Assembly: GCA_016195385.1 (NCBI GenBank)
Contig: JACPZS010000161.1
Coordinates: 1 to 64,000 of the forward strand
Source: Verrucomicrobiota bacterium
Lineage (GTDB): Bacteria > Verrucomicrobiota > Verrucomicrobiia > Limisphaerales > JACPZS01
Direction: 5' to 3'
Length of the DNA stretch: 64,000 bases
Below, piece after piece: positions 34,732-43,541 of the stretch. Below the pieces are notes generated by a model. That model ran no database searches, was not told where the DNA came from, and was given only the letters and a program-made list of their open reading frames with translations. Position 1 is the first letter of the stretch. Every line of letters starts with the position of its first letter. A program made the translations under genes and the position numbers.

Positions 34732-35423
34732 GCGTCTTTTCGTGATGGCAGTTCAAAGCGCAGACCGGCGACCTCCATGAATGGGCCGGGGAATCGGCTG
34801 TGACGAACGGCGCGTTCCTTTCGGGCGATAAGCTCCGGCGAATCGTTCGGCGAGAGCGTCATCCATTTTTCAAACTCTTTCCGCGTGATTGCTTTGCGCC
34901 GCCAGGAGTCGCCGGAGGGTTCGACAAGCCCGCTGCTCGCGACGCTGGCGAGCACTTCGTAGAACTGCATCAACGAGTAATTCAGGCTGCGGTTAAAGAG
35001 CTGCTCGCAGGTCTCCGCACGCAGGATGGGAAAACGAAGCACGCGGAGGATCGGGCCGGCGTCCACTTGACCTGTCATTATGTGAGCCGTCACGCCGAAG
35101 TCAGAGGCATTCTCGAAAAGCGCGAAACTGGCGGAGCCAATGCCGGGCCATTCGGGAGGTGCCGGATGAAAATTGATCGCGGCGCGCGTCACCTTCGCGA
35201 GCAGTGCTTCCGGCAGGATCACCGGGGAGAGAAAATTGAAAAGAAAATCGATCGGTTGCCGGGAAAGCATTTGATCCAACTCGGGAGGCAGTGATTTTTG
35301 ACCGCGTCCCTGCCGGCCGATGAACCGGACTTCGAAGGCGCTCCGCGCGAATTCCTCGGCCGAGTTGGCCAGGTGCTCGTGGTCCGAGGTGAGCAGTACG
35401 CAAGAGTAAGGAAGTGGGTTCAT
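34728..35423 (-). CDS. Formyltransferase-family protein (probable sugar N-formyltransferase)
   Basis: This is a 231-residue protein of the methionyl-tRNA formyltransferase fold. The catalytic region is clear: INFHPAPPEWPGIGSASFAL (His of the Asn-His-Asp set) and TAHIMTGQVDAGPILRV (the Asp). It lacks the C-terminal tRNA-binding domain of true Fmt enzymes (about 310 residues), and lies between a nucleotide-sugar dehydrogenase and an aminotransferase, overlapping the latter by ATGA. The likely reaction is transfer of a formyl group from 10-formyl-tetrahydrofolate to the amino sugar made by the neighbouring aminotransferase. N-formyl sugars are known from O-antigens and surface glycans; the assignment to the flagellin glycan is inference. 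Confidence 0.85.
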   Translation of the reverse strand: MNPLPYSCVLLTSDHEHLANSAEEFARSAFEVRFIGRQGRGQKSLPPELDQMLSRQPIDFLFNFLSPVILPEALLAKVTRAAINFHPAPPEWPGIGSASFALFENASDFGVTAHIMTGQVDAGPILRVLRFPILRAETCEQLFNRSLNYSLMQFYEVLASVASSGLVEPSGDSWRRKAITRKEFEKWMTLSPNDSPELIARKERAVRHSRFPGPFMEVAGLRFELPSRKDA

Positions 35424-35432
35424 GCGGGCGCG

Positions 35433-36692
35433 TCACGCGACCTGGGCTAGTCGCTCGTGAACCTCTTTCTCTTTCACTGTTTGCCGCGGTATTACTCCCC
35501 ACACATCCACCAACTCGGTGTCGCTCGGAACAAAAAGCTTTTTGTAAGCGCTGTGCGGCGCGCCGACGATGACGACATCGCTGGTTGAAAGAAGTTCCTC
35601 CTTGCTGACAAACGTCGGATCCTGCGCGAATTCGTCGGAGTAGGACACCTGCGCGCCGTGGAATCGCAGAATCTTGCCGAGCTTGTAGGAGAGCGAATCG
35701 CGCGTGTCGTCGATGTCCGCCTTGAAGGCCATGCCGAGGATTCCCACTCGCGTGTGCGCCAGATCACGCTTCTGGCGCAACTGCTCGACGATAAAATTAG
35801 GCAGCCCTTCATTCACCATCATGGCCGCCTGGCCGAGCGCGAAATTGTAGTTGTTGAACGCGGAGAGTTGCATCGTGTCCTTGAGCAGACACGGCCCGGC
35901 GGCAAAGCCTGCGGCCGGCAGGCTTGCCGCGCGGCCGTAGCCTTGGATCATCGCTTCGCGGACGTGATTGAAATCCACGCCGAAGCCTTGGGCCATCATG
36001 TAAAATTGATTTGCGGCGGCGAACTGGATGTAGCGCCACGCGTTGGAAAAAAGTTTCGCCAACTCTGCCTCCTCGATGGAGACGGGAATGACGCGCGGCG
36101 CAATCCGGGAGAAGAGTTGCATGGCGTCGCGCTGCGCCGCATCGGTGAGGCCGGCGGCGAGCTGGGGTAACTCCTTGAGTTCGCGAATCGCGTGTCCCTG
36201 CGCGATGCGTTCCGGACAGTACGCGATCCGCCACGGCCCGCTGCCGTCCCGGCTCAACGCGTCGTGAACGGCGCGACAGGTGCGCGGGAAAACGGTACTA
36301 CGAATGATCAGCGTCTGCGCGGGCGAAAGGTGCGGCCGTAGGAGCGCGAACAAATCGAGCAACGCCTTGAGCTTCGGATTAAGGTATTCGTCCACCGGCG
36401 TGCCGACGGCGATGATGATATGGCGCGCTTTCGCAACGTCGCACACATCCGCAGTCAATTCCAAATTGCGCCCGAGCACCGCTTGGAGAATCGGTTCCGC
36501 GGCGTATTCGACGAATGGCATCTTCCTCTGGCGAACATGCGCCAGGGCTTCTGTGTTCGTGTCGAACAAAGTGACGCGCGCGCCGCTTTCGGCGAAAGCC
36601 AGCCCCAGCGGCAAACCGACGTGGCCTAATCCGCCGACAATGCAAATGTCGGTCGAGAATTGATTGGCTGCGGAAGACGAGTTGAAGTTCAT
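35433..36692 (-). CDS. Nucleotide-sugar dehydrogenase (UDP-sugar 6-dehydrogenase type), first of two
   Basis: This 419-residue protein starts with the NAD-binding motif CIVGGLGHVGLPLGLAFAES. Further on: IIIAVGTPVDEYLNPKL, ELAKLFSNAWRYIQFAAANQ, the catalytic cysteine in FAAGPCLLKDTMQLSAF, and VGILGMAFKADIDDTRDSLS, as in UDP-glucose/UDP-ManNAc dehydrogenases. It oxidises C6 of a sugar nucleotide to the uronic acid in two NAD-dependent steps. ATGA overlap with the Nudix gene upstream; 9 bp to the formyltransferase. A second, only distantly similar member of the family lies at 39046. Exact sugar unknown. Confidence 0.92.
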   Translation of the reverse strand: MNFNSSSAANQFSTDICIVGGLGHVGLPLGLAFAESGARVTLFDTNTEALAHVRQRKMPFVEYAAEPILQAVLGRNLELTADVCDVAKARHIIIAVGTPVDEYLNPKLKALLDLFALLRPHLSPAQTLIIRSTVFPRTCRAVHDALSRDGSGPWRIAYCPERIAQGHAIRELKELPQLAAGLTDAAQRDAMQLFSRIAPRVIPVSIEEAELAKLFSNAWRYIQFAAANQFYMMAQGFGVDFNHVREAMIQGYGRAASLPAAGFAAGPCLLKDTMQLSAFNNYNFALGQAAMMVNEGLPNFIVEQLRQKRDLAHTRVGILGMAFKADIDDTRDSLSYKLGKILRFHGAQVSYSDEFAQDPTFVSKEELLSTSDVVIVGAPHSAYKKLFVPSDTELVDVWGVIPRQTVKEKEVHERLAQVA

Positions 36693-37276
36693 GCGGCCTG
36701 GGAGGTTGTCCGTGGCGTCAGTTGTTCCAGTCCGCTGATCCGCAATTCGTACAGAAACAAGACGCCGATGTGGAGCTGAAGACCGAACGCGCCCGAGCGG
36801 ACGAGATTCTTGAGTTGATCGAAGGTGACGAATTCGAGATCCATGCCTGGTTCGTGAATAAATGCCGCATTCGGTTCGCCGGTTTCGACGAAGAACGCGT
36901 GTTGCTTGTTTTCCAGCCGGCCCGTGTCGGCGAAAAACGAGCCGAGGTGCGTGAGCGACTTCACTTCGAGGCCGGTCTCCTCGCGCAATTCGCGGCGACA
37001 GGTTTGTTCCGGGTCTTCATTGGCTTCGAGCAAGCCGGCCGGCAGTTCCCAAGTGCAGGCTTCAATTGCTGGCCGAAACTGGCGGACCACCGGGAACAAA
37101 CCGCCCGGCGTGCGTGCCAGGATCGTGATGTAGTCGCGCGGCGCGAGAAAATGGTAAACCTCCGGCGGTTGGCCGGGGGCAAATTCGACTTCTTTTTCAA
37201 TCAGCCGGACCCACGGTGAAATGCGCGTTTCGCGGCGGGAAAGGATGCGGGCGGGCGAAGGGCGGACGGTTTTCAT
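36689..37276 (-). CDS. Nudix hydrolase (ADP-ribose/ADP-sugar pyrophosphatase type)
   Basis: ATG 37276 gives 195 residues; the longer reading runs into nadE. The Nudix box is complete: GLLEANEDPEQTCRRELREE followed by TGLEV (GX5EX7REUXEEXGU). Flanking sequence (YITILARTPGGLFPVVRQFR, CTWELPAG, FFADTGRLENKQHAFFVETG) resembles ADP-ribose or ADP-sugar pyrophosphatases. The gene starts 5 bp after the NAD synthetase stop and overlaps the sugar dehydrogenase by ATGA, so it is made with NAD-making and NAD-using enzymes. It may recycle ADP-ribose from NAD breakdown or hydrolyse a sugar nucleotide; I cannot decide which. Confidence 0.93.
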   Translation of the reverse strand: MKTVRPSPARILSRRETRISPWVRLIEKEVEFAPGQPPEVYHFLAPRDYITILARTPGGLFPVVRQFRPAIEACTWELPAGLLEANEDPEQTCRRELREETGLEVKSLTHLGSFFADTGRLENKQHAFFVETGEPNAAFIHEPGMDLEFVTFDQLKNLVRSGAFGLQLHIGVLFLYELRISGLEQLTPRTTSQAA

Positions 37277-37281
37277 GCGAG

Positions 37282-39012
37282 TTACTCGAAGGCGCTTTGG
37301 TAGCGGTTGGTGATGGGCAGACGCCAGTCCTTGCCGAAGGCGCGCGAAGTGATCTTCACGCCGGGCGGGCTTTGGCGGCGTTTGTATTCGTTGCGATCCA
37401 CGAGCCGAATGACGCGACGTACGCTGTCCGGATCGCCGCAGCGCGCGACGATTTCCTCGAAGCCGCGATTGGCCTCCACGTAATCGCACAGAATCGGATC
37501 GAGCACGTCGTACTCGGGCAACGAATCAGAATCTTTTTGATCCGGCCGCAATTCGGCCGACGGCGGTTTCTCGATCGTGCGCGCCGGAATGATTTCGCGG
37601 CCGGCGATTGAATTGCGATAACGGCTCAGTTCGTAAACGAGAAGTTTCGGCACGTCCTTGATGACCGCGAAGCCGCCGGCCGTGTCGCCGTAAAGCGTCG
37701 AGTAGCCGACGGCGGACTCGCTCTTGTTGCTCGTCGTCAACACGAGCGAGCCAAACTTGTTTGAAAGCGCCATCAGAATCGTGCCCCGCACGCGTGGCTG
37801 AAGATTTTCTTCCGTCAAGTCGGTTGGCCGCGCGCCGAACACCGGCTTGAGCAAATCGAGGAAGCTCTGAAAAGTTTTGTCGATCGGCACTTTAAGAAAT
37901 TCGATGCCGAGGCTGCCGGCGAGTTGCTCGGCGTCTTCGAGGCTGTGCGACGACGAATAGCGCGTGGGCATCGCGACGCCGGTGACGTTGTTCGCACCGA
38001 GCGCGTCGGCGGCGATGGCGGCGGTCAGCGCCGAATCAATGCCGCCCGACAAACCGAGCACCACTTTTTGAAAGCCATTCTTGTGAACGTAATCGCGCGT
38101 GCCGAGGACGAGCGCCTGGTAAACTTCGGCGACGCGTTCGAGGGGTGTGGCGATCGAAGTTGTCGAGCGCGCTTTCGCGGGAGTCGGCAGCGCACGGAGC
38201 GAGATTTTTTCGTAGTCCGCCACGGCGGCACTCGTGCGCTTGCGGCGGCGCGGATCGGAAAGGCGGGCACGAAAGACCTGGCGAAAATCCAAATCCGCGA
38301 TGATGAAATCTTCCTCGAATTGTTTTCCGCGCGCGAGGAGTTCGCCTTGCGGACCGCAGATCAAACTTTGGCCGTCGAAGATCAATTCGTCCTGTCCGCC
38401 GACGAGATTGCAGTACGCGACGAAAGCCGTGTTGTCCGAGGCACGCGCGGCGATCATGCGTTCGCGCGTCACACCTTTGCCGAGATGATAGGGCGAAGCC
38501 GAAAGATTGATGAGTAATTCCGCGCCGCCGAGGGCGGCCTGGCCTTCGTACGGACCGTTCGGATACCAGATGTCTTCACAAACGCTGACGCCGAACACCG
38601 AGCCGTTGCGGGAGAAAACTTGTTTCTGCTGGCCGGCGCCGAAGTAGCGATTCTCGTCGAACACACCGTAGTTCGGGAGGAATTGCTTTTTGTAAAGCCC
38701 AACAAGCTGGCCGTCGTGCGCGATGGCGGCAGCGTTGAAAAGATCGTCTTCGACGTGAACGCAACCGATGATCGCCGTGAGTCCGCGCGTGGCGGAGACA
38801 ATTTCGTTGAGCGACTGCGAAGCGGCGCGAACGAAGTCCGGCTTCAACAAAAGATCTTCCGGCGGATAACCGGTGATGGCGAGTTCGGGGAACACCACGA
38901 GGTCAACCCCCGCCGCGCGCGCGTCGTTCAGGCGGGCGATGATCTTCGCCCGGTTCCCGGCGAGGTCGCCGACCGTCGTGTTGATTTGGGCGAGGGCGAG
39001 GCGGAGCGGCAT
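37282..39012 (-). CDS. nadE: Glutamine-dependent NAD+ synthetase
   Basis: This 576-residue two-domain enzyme has an N-terminal nitrilase-type glutaminase (about 1-260; FPELAITGYPPEDLLLKP with the catalytic Glu, the active-site Cys in GVSVCEDIWYP near 143) and a C-terminal ATP-dependent amidating domain (about 290-576; LGLSGGIDSALTAAIAADAL, PTRYSSSHSLEDAEQLAGSL, TTSNKSESAVGYSTLYGDTA). It turns deamido-NAD into NAD using glutamine-derived ammonia and ATP. It is a housekeeping gene, yet here it is embedded in the sugar-modification operon (33 bp after one dehydrogenase, 5 bp before Nudix). Confidence 0.97.
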   Translation of the reverse strand: MPLRLALAQINTTVGDLAGNRAKIIARLNDARAAGVDLVVFPELAITGYPPEDLLLKPDFVRAASQSLNEIVSATRGLTAIIGCVHVEDDLFNAAAIAHDGQLVGLYKKQFLPNYGVFDENRYFGAGQQKQVFSRNGSVFGVSVCEDIWYPNGPYEGQAALGGAELLINLSASPYHLGKGVTRERMIAARASDNTAFVAYCNLVGGQDELIFDGQSLICGPQGELLARGKQFEEDFIIADLDFRQVFRARLSDPRRRKRTSAAVADYEKISLRALPTPAKARSTTSIATPLERVAEVYQALVLGTRDYVHKNGFQKVVLGLSGGIDSALTAAIAADALGANNVTGVAMPTRYSSSHSLEDAEQLAGSLGIEFLKVPIDKTFQSFLDLLKPVFGARPTDLTEENLQPRVRGTILMALSNKFGSLVLTTSNKSESAVGYSTLYGDTAGGFAVIKDVPKLLVYELSRYRNSIAGREIIPARTIEKPPSAELRPDQKDSDSLPEYDVLDPILCDYVEANRGFEEIVARCGDPDSVRRVIRLVDRNEYKRRQSPPGVKITSRAFGKDWRLPITNRYQSAFE

Positions 39013-39045
39013 GATCAGTTTCGGAAAACAAATTTGGCGTGTTGG

Positions 39046-40602
39046 TCAGTTGCCATTGCTGGTGAATTCAATGATGCGATGGCGGTCGGCGGCGGATCGT
39101 TTGCGGACTTTGAGCGGAGATTTTCTTTCGGCGAAATCAGCCGGAGCCACGTTTGCGGCGGGCAATTTCGGATCCGGTTTCTCCAAAATGCGCGGTGTGT
39201 GCAGACCGGGATTCCATAGTTCGATGAGCCGGAGCGCGTTGTCCGCGTCGGCCACACTGCAACCGATGGGGACGTAGTTGATGTGCTCCTGACCGCGCAG
39301 TTCCTTTTCCAAAACGCGCCAGAAATCGACGACGGTGATGGAGCGTTCAAGGCGCGGAAAGTCAGCTGCCTTCAAATTTTGAAACGCCGGATCGGGCGTC
39401 GTGATCAAAACCACTTCCGCCTGCGCGAGACAATCCGCCAGACTGTCGAGCATCAAGATCTGGCCGCGGAATTCAGTGTGCGCCGCGTCGCGGGCGAGCG
39501 GGTCGAACGCGACTACGCGCGCGCCGTGCTTGAACAACTGCCAGGCGATTTCAATCGACTGCGATTCCTCGATGATGTGCGAGTGCGGTTTGTAGGCGAG
39601 GCCCAGAATGGCGACCGTCGTGCCGCGTCTCACGTAAGGCTTGAGATGCTTGACGATGCGCTCGGGCAGCGAGCGATTCGAGCGGTCGGTGGTTTCCGAA
39701 ATGTCCGCGCTGGTGCCGAGCGCGCGGGCGAGAAAGCCGAGGGCGACATTGTCGCGCGGGAAACACGGGCCGCCAAAGCCGAGCGCGCCCTTGAGATATT
39801 TCGCACCGACCCGCTTGTCCGCGCCGACGGCGGCGGTGACAACATCGACGTTGCCGCCAGGAATGCGTTCGCACAAATCGGCGAGCATGTTGGCGAAAGT
39901 GATTTTTGTGGTGACGAAGGCGTTGACGGAAATTTTCGTCAGCTCGGCGTTTTCCAAACTCATGCGTTTGCACGGAGCATTGTTCAGCATGATTTGCGAA
40001 TACGCTTTTTCCAAAATGCCGCCGCAACGTTCGTCGAATTCGCCGATGAGCGTGAAGTCGGGGTTCAAAAAATCGCGAATGACACTGCCGAGCGCGATGA
40101 ATTCGGGGCTGTAACACAGACCAAAGTCGCGTCCGCACTGCTTGCCGGATTCCTGTTCGAGAATCGGCAGCAGGCCGTAGCGCATCGAGCCGGGCAGCAC
40201 GGTGCTCGTGAGCACGATGGTGTGATAATCTTTTTTCTTCGCGAGCGCGCGGCCGAGTTCCTTGAATGCCCACGAGGCGTACTGGAGCGAGAACGCGCCG
40301 CGATCATCGCTCGGCGTCGGCACGATGACGAACGTCACGTCAGAACCGAGCACGGCCTCTTCATGGCTGCGTGTGGCGCGAATGCGCTCCTTGTTCGCGG
40401 CGACCATTTCTTCGAGATTGGTTTCCTGGACGGGCGCGTGGCCGGCGGCGAGTTGGTCCACGGCGCGTTGATTGACATCAACGCCGATGACGTGGAAGCC
40501 GCGGCTGGCCATGGCGGCGGCCATGCTCGCGCCAAGTTTGCCGAGTCCGATGATGGAAAATTTCAGGGCGGGTTGCGTGGGGATTGGTGAGGAGGTTTTC
40601 AT
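39046..40602 (-). CDS. Nucleotide-sugar dehydrogenase (UDP-glucose/GDP-mannose type), second of two
   Basis: This 518-residue protein has the NAD motif FSIIGLGKLGASMAAAMASR, VTFVIVPTPSDDRGAFSLQY, AELTKISVNAFVTTKITFAN, the catalytic cysteine in LGFGGPCFPRDNVALGF, and VAILGLAYKPHSHIIEESQS. It is longer than usual (about 430-450) because of a C-terminal tail (about 430-518) containing FWRVLEKELRGQEHINYVPI and a basic, repeat-poor end. It likely oxidises a UDP- or GDP-sugar to its uronic acid. It lies 9 bp downstream of the TPR-methyltransferase gene and 33 bp upstream of nadE. It differs enough from the 35433 dehydrogenase to suggest a different sugar. Confidence 0.92.
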   Translation of the reverse strand: MKTSSPIPTQPALKFSIIGLGKLGASMAAAMASRGFHVIGVDVNQRAVDQLAAGHAPVQETNLEEMVAANKERIRATRSHEEAVLGSDVTFVIVPTPSDDRGAFSLQYASWAFKELGRALAKKKDYHTIVLTSTVLPGSMRYGLLPILEQESGKQCGRDFGLCYSPEFIALGSVIRDFLNPDFTLIGEFDERCGGILEKAYSQIMLNNAPCKRMSLENAELTKISVNAFVTTKITFANMLADLCERIPGGNVDVVTAAVGADKRVGAKYLKGALGFGGPCFPRDNVALGFLARALGTSADISETTDRSNRSLPERIVKHLKPYVRRGTTVAILGLAYKPHSHIIEESQSIEIAWQLFKHGARVVAFDPLARDAAHTEFRGQILMLDSLADCLAQAEVVLITTPDPAFQNLKAADFPRLERSITVVDFWRVLEKELRGQEHINYVPIGCSVADADNALRLIELWNPGLHTPRILEKPDPKLPAANVAPADFAERKSPLKVRKRSAADRHRIIEFTSNGN

Positions 40603-40611
40603 GGGATGATT

Positions 40612-42270
40612 TCAAACGGGTTTTTGAAACAACAAACCGATCGACGTGCAGACAAAATTTCCGAGCAGCAGTTTTAGATGGTTGAGCTGCGGGTGTGTTG
40701 AGTAGGGCGGTACATCGATGTAACGATCCACCGGGCCACTGCCGGGATCGAAGTTAAGTTCGATGCGACTGACGGCAATGCCGTGTTCCGCCGCGATGGC
40801 GCTGGCGATTTCCTCGATGTCGCGCCGGCGATAGAGAACGGTTTCGCCGCTTTCGAGTGTGGCGTCGTTCGAGGAGAGATTGAATTCGGTCGTGTGGACG
40901 GCGACGCCGCCCGGCTTTAAGCAGCGCATTTGATTGAGCAGAAATTCGCGGCCGTGTTCGATCGAGCCGAGGTGCTCGAAGGAGCAGGTGGACCAGGTGA
41001 AATCAAACTGACCGGCCATGAGGTCGGCGGGGATCTGATTCATATCGACCGTGCGGAACTGAACGAGTCGCGCGAACTCCGCGTAATCGCAGATGCCCTC
41101 GATAAAAAGATTTTGGACGCTGCTGCTGTGCTGGTTCGTGTCAACCCAACCGCGTTGCGCGGCGGTTGTGTGATCCAGATCGGTTGCCAGAATCTCACAA
41201 CCATGTTTCGCGAAATAAGCCACGAGATGTTCGCGACCCGTGCCGAAGCCGAGTCCTTTGGATGCGGGCGTCAGCAGACCGCGCTCGCGCAACGCGCGCA
41301 CGATGAAGCCGTATTCCCAATACTTGCGATTGAACTGCTCGGCGGAGAGTTTCAAGTCGCGGCACATTTGTTGAAACCAAGGCTGGCTGTAAGCTTCCTG
41401 CTGGCAAAGTTCGACGGTGATGAGCGGCAGTTTGGCGCGCGGCCCCACCACTTTTTGGGCCGTGGGTGGTTGCGTGAGTTTTTGAAAGTGATCGACCTTG
41501 TCTGCAATCACTCGCGCCAGTGGATGGCTCGCGGGAATTCGCCGCAGCACTTGTTGAAAACAATCCCGCGCGTTCGGCCAAGCGTTCATCGTCACGGCGG
41601 CGAAACCGCGGTTGAGCCACGCCGCCGCTTCCTCTGAAACGCCCGCGAGCGAATACTGTTCGTCGCGCAGCGAAACCCGCGCTGCCTCGGCCTCTGCGAG
41701 CGTGCGTTCCACGACGGCGAGATTCGCGCGCGCGGCTTCGTGCCCGGGATCGGACTGGAGAATTAACTGAAACGCTTCACGAGCTGAGTTCGGATCGCCG
41801 GCTTTGAAGAGGCAAGTGCCCAGCTCCAGCAGCGCGTCGAGATCATTCGGCTGAACCAGTAAAATTTTATGATAGGCTTGCGCAGCTTCGACGAAGCGCT
41901 GCAAACGGAAATGGAGCCGGGCGGACAGACGGAGGATCTCACTGTTGGCGGTTTCGAGTTGGGCGGCTTGACGCGCGTAATGGGCAGCGAGTTCCAATTC
42001 GCCAAGCTGGTCGAGCACCAGCGCGAGATTCACAAAGGCCGGCGCGTGCTGCGGATCAATTTCAGCGGCGCGTTCAAAAGGGCTGCGGGCCGAGGTCAGG
42101 TCGCCGAGTTGGAAATGCGTGTAGCCGAGGGCGACCAGCACTGGAGCGGTGGCCGGTTCCGAGAGGAGCACTTCCTGGAGGCAGTCGCGGGCGCCGGCGA
42201 AATCACGCCCATTGAAGAATTTTTCCGCTGCGGCGAGGGCGGGGGCGGGGTTGATTTCGATCGCGACCAT
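40612..42270 (-). CDS. TPR protein fused to a SAM-dependent methyltransferase
   Basis: This is a 552-residue protein. Residues about 1-290 are TPR repeats (VLVALGYTHFQLGDLTSARS, AFVNLALVLDQLGELELAAH, ALLELGTCLFKAGDPNSARE). The C-terminal half is a class I methyltransferase-like domain: LGFGTGREHLVAYFAKHGCE, ILATDLDHTTAAQRGW, FDFTWSTCSFEHLGSIEHGR and MRCLKPGGVAVHTTEFNLSS. There is a good ribosome site AGGAG 9 nt before ATG 42270. It is the first gene after flagellin (114-bp gap, no clear terminator). TPRs may hold the substrate protein; methylation of flagellin or its glycan is a reasonable guess. The substrate is not shown by the sequence. Confidence 0.88.
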   Translation of the reverse strand: MVAIEINPAPALAAAEKFFNGRDFAGARDCLQEVLLSEPATAPVLVALGYTHFQLGDLTSARSPFERAAEIDPQHAPAFVNLALVLDQLGELELAAHYARQAAQLETANSEILRLSARLHFRLQRFVEAAQAYHKILLVQPNDLDALLELGTCLFKAGDPNSAREAFQLILQSDPGHEAARANLAVVERTLAEAEAARVSLRDEQYSLAGVSEEAAAWLNRGFAAVTMNAWPNARDCFQQVLRRIPASHPLARVIADKVDHFQKLTQPPTAQKVVGPRAKLPLITVELCQQEAYSQPWFQQMCRDLKLSAEQFNRKYWEYGFIVRALRERGLLTPASKGLGFGTGREHLVAYFAKHGCEILATDLDHTTAAQRGWVDTNQHSSSVQNLFIEGICDYAEFARLVQFRTVDMNQIPADLMAGQFDFTWSTCSFEHLGSIEHGREFLLNQMRCLKPGGVAVHTTEFNLSSNDATLESGETVLYRRRDIEEIASAIAAEHGIAVSRIELNFDPGSGPVDRYIDVPPYSTHPQLNHLKLLLGNFVCTSIGLLFQKPV

Positions 42271-42384
42271 GCGTTGAGGCTCCTGGATAATTCGCCCGCT
42301 AGATTTTCATCACGCGTGAGCAGAGTTGATGGGCGGTGTGAATTTTTTAGAATCGACGCAGCGTTGCGCGACACAAGTGAATAT

Positions 42385-43197
42385 TTATTGCAGCAGTCGT
42401 AGCACGCTTTGGGGCAACTGGTTGGCTTGCGCGAGCATCGCCGTGCCGGATTGGACGAGGATGTTGTAGCGGGCGTATTCGGTGGTTTCCTCGGCGATGT
42501 CCACATCCTTGATGCGGGAGGTCGAGGCCGAAAGGTTTTCTTTGGTGACCACGAGTTGCTCGGAGGTGTAGTTAAGCCGCGTTTGGAACGCGCCGAGCAG
42601 CGCACGATCCTGGGCGAGTTGCGTGATGGCGGCTTTGACGTTGGTGAGCGCGGTGGCGGCCGCAGTGGTGGTGGCGATGTTTGAGGTCGGAGTGTTGGTG
42701 GTGGTCGTGTAAGCGGCAACGCTCAGATCCACGCCGGCCATGTTGAAGGTATTGCCTTCGGAATCGATCGTCACGTTGAGGCTCGCGGACGAGAAGAGGC
42801 TGACGCCATTGAAGTCTTTGCCGGCGGCGTTGGTGATGTACGCGGCGAGTTGTGCGAATTCGCTGTCATAAAGCGCACGGTCGCTATTGGACTTGGTGAC
42901 ATCTTGCGAAAGGATGGAAAGTTCGCTCATACGGTCGAGCGCTTTGCCAATCTTCTGGAGGTAGCCGTCCTGGGTCTGCGTGAACGATGTCGCATTGCCC
43001 ACGTTGGATTTGGCGGCGTCCAGACGTTTTATCTGCGCATCCAGGCGCATGGAGACCGCAAGGCCGGCGGCATCATCCGATGGAGAGACGATTTTGGAGC
43101 CGGAGCTCAAGCGATTGAGCGATTTGGCCAGCATGGTTTGACTGGCGGACAGGTTGCTGGCAGCGGCCTGGGCCTGGATGTTGGTGTTGATGACCAT
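42385..43197 (-). CDS. fliC: Flagellin
   Basis: This 270-residue flagellin has the conserved D0/D1 ends: MVINTNIQAQAAASNLSAS, SLNRLSSGSKIVSPSDDAAG at the N terminus, and SASTSRIKDVDIAEETTEYA, RYNILVQSGTAMLAQANQLP, QSVLRLLQ at the C terminus. The variable middle (about 130-185) is short, with a Thr/Ser/Ala-rich stretch (AYTTTTNTPTSNIATTTAAA) that offers many O-glycosylation sites. No export peptide is expected, since flagellin leaves through the flagellar type III system. Its leader (31 bp after csrA) carries CsrA-type motifs. The next 13 genes on the strand look like its modification machinery. No hook or basal-body genes are in the window. Confidence 0.97.
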   Translation of the reverse strand: MVINTNIQAQAAASNLSASQTMLAKSLNRLSSGSKIVSPSDDAAGLAVSMRLDAQIKRLDAAKSNVGNATSFTQTQDGYLQKIGKALDRMSELSILSQDVTKSNSDRALYDSEFAQLAAYITNAAGKDFNGVSLFSSASLNVTIDSEGNTFNMAGVDLSVAAYTTTTNTPTSNIATTTAAATALTNVKAAITQLAQDRALLGAFQTRLNYTSEQLVVTKENLSASTSRIKDVDIAEETTEYARYNILVQSGTAMLAQANQLPQSVLRLLQ

Positions 43198-43210
43198 ATT
43201 GCTTTAACTT

Positions 43211-43239
43211 TCCTTTTTGGTTGTTATTCTAACTTCCTT
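43211..43239 (-). promoter_or_regulatory. Two CsrA-type AAGGA motifs in the flagellin leader
   Basis: On the minus strand AAGGA occurs at 43239-43235 (overlapping the last codons of csrA) and at 43215-43211 (the flagellin ribosome site, 13 nt before ATG). Both sit in similar contexts (CCAAAGGAAGTTAG and CCAAAAAGGAAAGTTA). Paired ANGGA sites with one on the Shine-Dalgarno are the usual mark of CsrA translational repression, as in the hag leader of Bacillus. RNA structure was not computed. Confidence 0.55.
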
Positions 43240-43516
43240 TGGTGGACAGAAACGGCTCCAAGGTCGGTCGTCTTGAAGCCGCGTCGGCAGCCGACATTGT
43301 TTTCGCGGGCAGTTTCGGCACGGGTGGCCGGCCGCGGGTGAGAGCTTCCTGGTTGGCCCGCTGGATCTCCTCGTAAACTTCGTGGCGATGCACGGGCACT
43401 TCCAAGGGTGCCTGGATGCCGAGTTTGACGACCTCACCATCGACGCGCACGACTTTCACGCTGATGCGTCCATCGATGATGATGCTTTCGTTAATTTTTC
43501 GGGAAAGGATTAGCAT
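43229..43516 (-). CDS. csrA: Carbon storage regulator CsrA
   Basis: This 95-residue protein begins with the CsrA core MLILSRKINESIIIDGRISV, VKLGIQAPLEVPVHRHEVYE, EIQRANQEA (about 1-60). CsrA dimers bind ANGGA motifs in mRNA leaders and block ribosome access; here the likely target is the flagellin mRNA just downstream. The tail of about 30 residues is Pro/Ala/Ser-rich and longer than in E. coli CsrA (61 residues). It lies between fliW and flagellin, the arrangement in which FliW binds CsrA and is displaced by newly made flagellin. Confidence 0.97.
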   Translation of the reverse strand: MLILSRKINESIIIDGRISVKVVRVDGEVVKLGIQAPLEVPVHRHEVYEEIQRANQEALTRGRPPVPKLPAKTMSAADAASRRPTLEPFLSTKGS

Positions 43517-43541
43517 AAGGGGCAGGCTGCGGAGTCATGAA

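Noticed and set aside
39283-40590. 435-residue plus-strand frame
   Set aside because: Antisense to a sugar dehydrogenase with all family motifs present.
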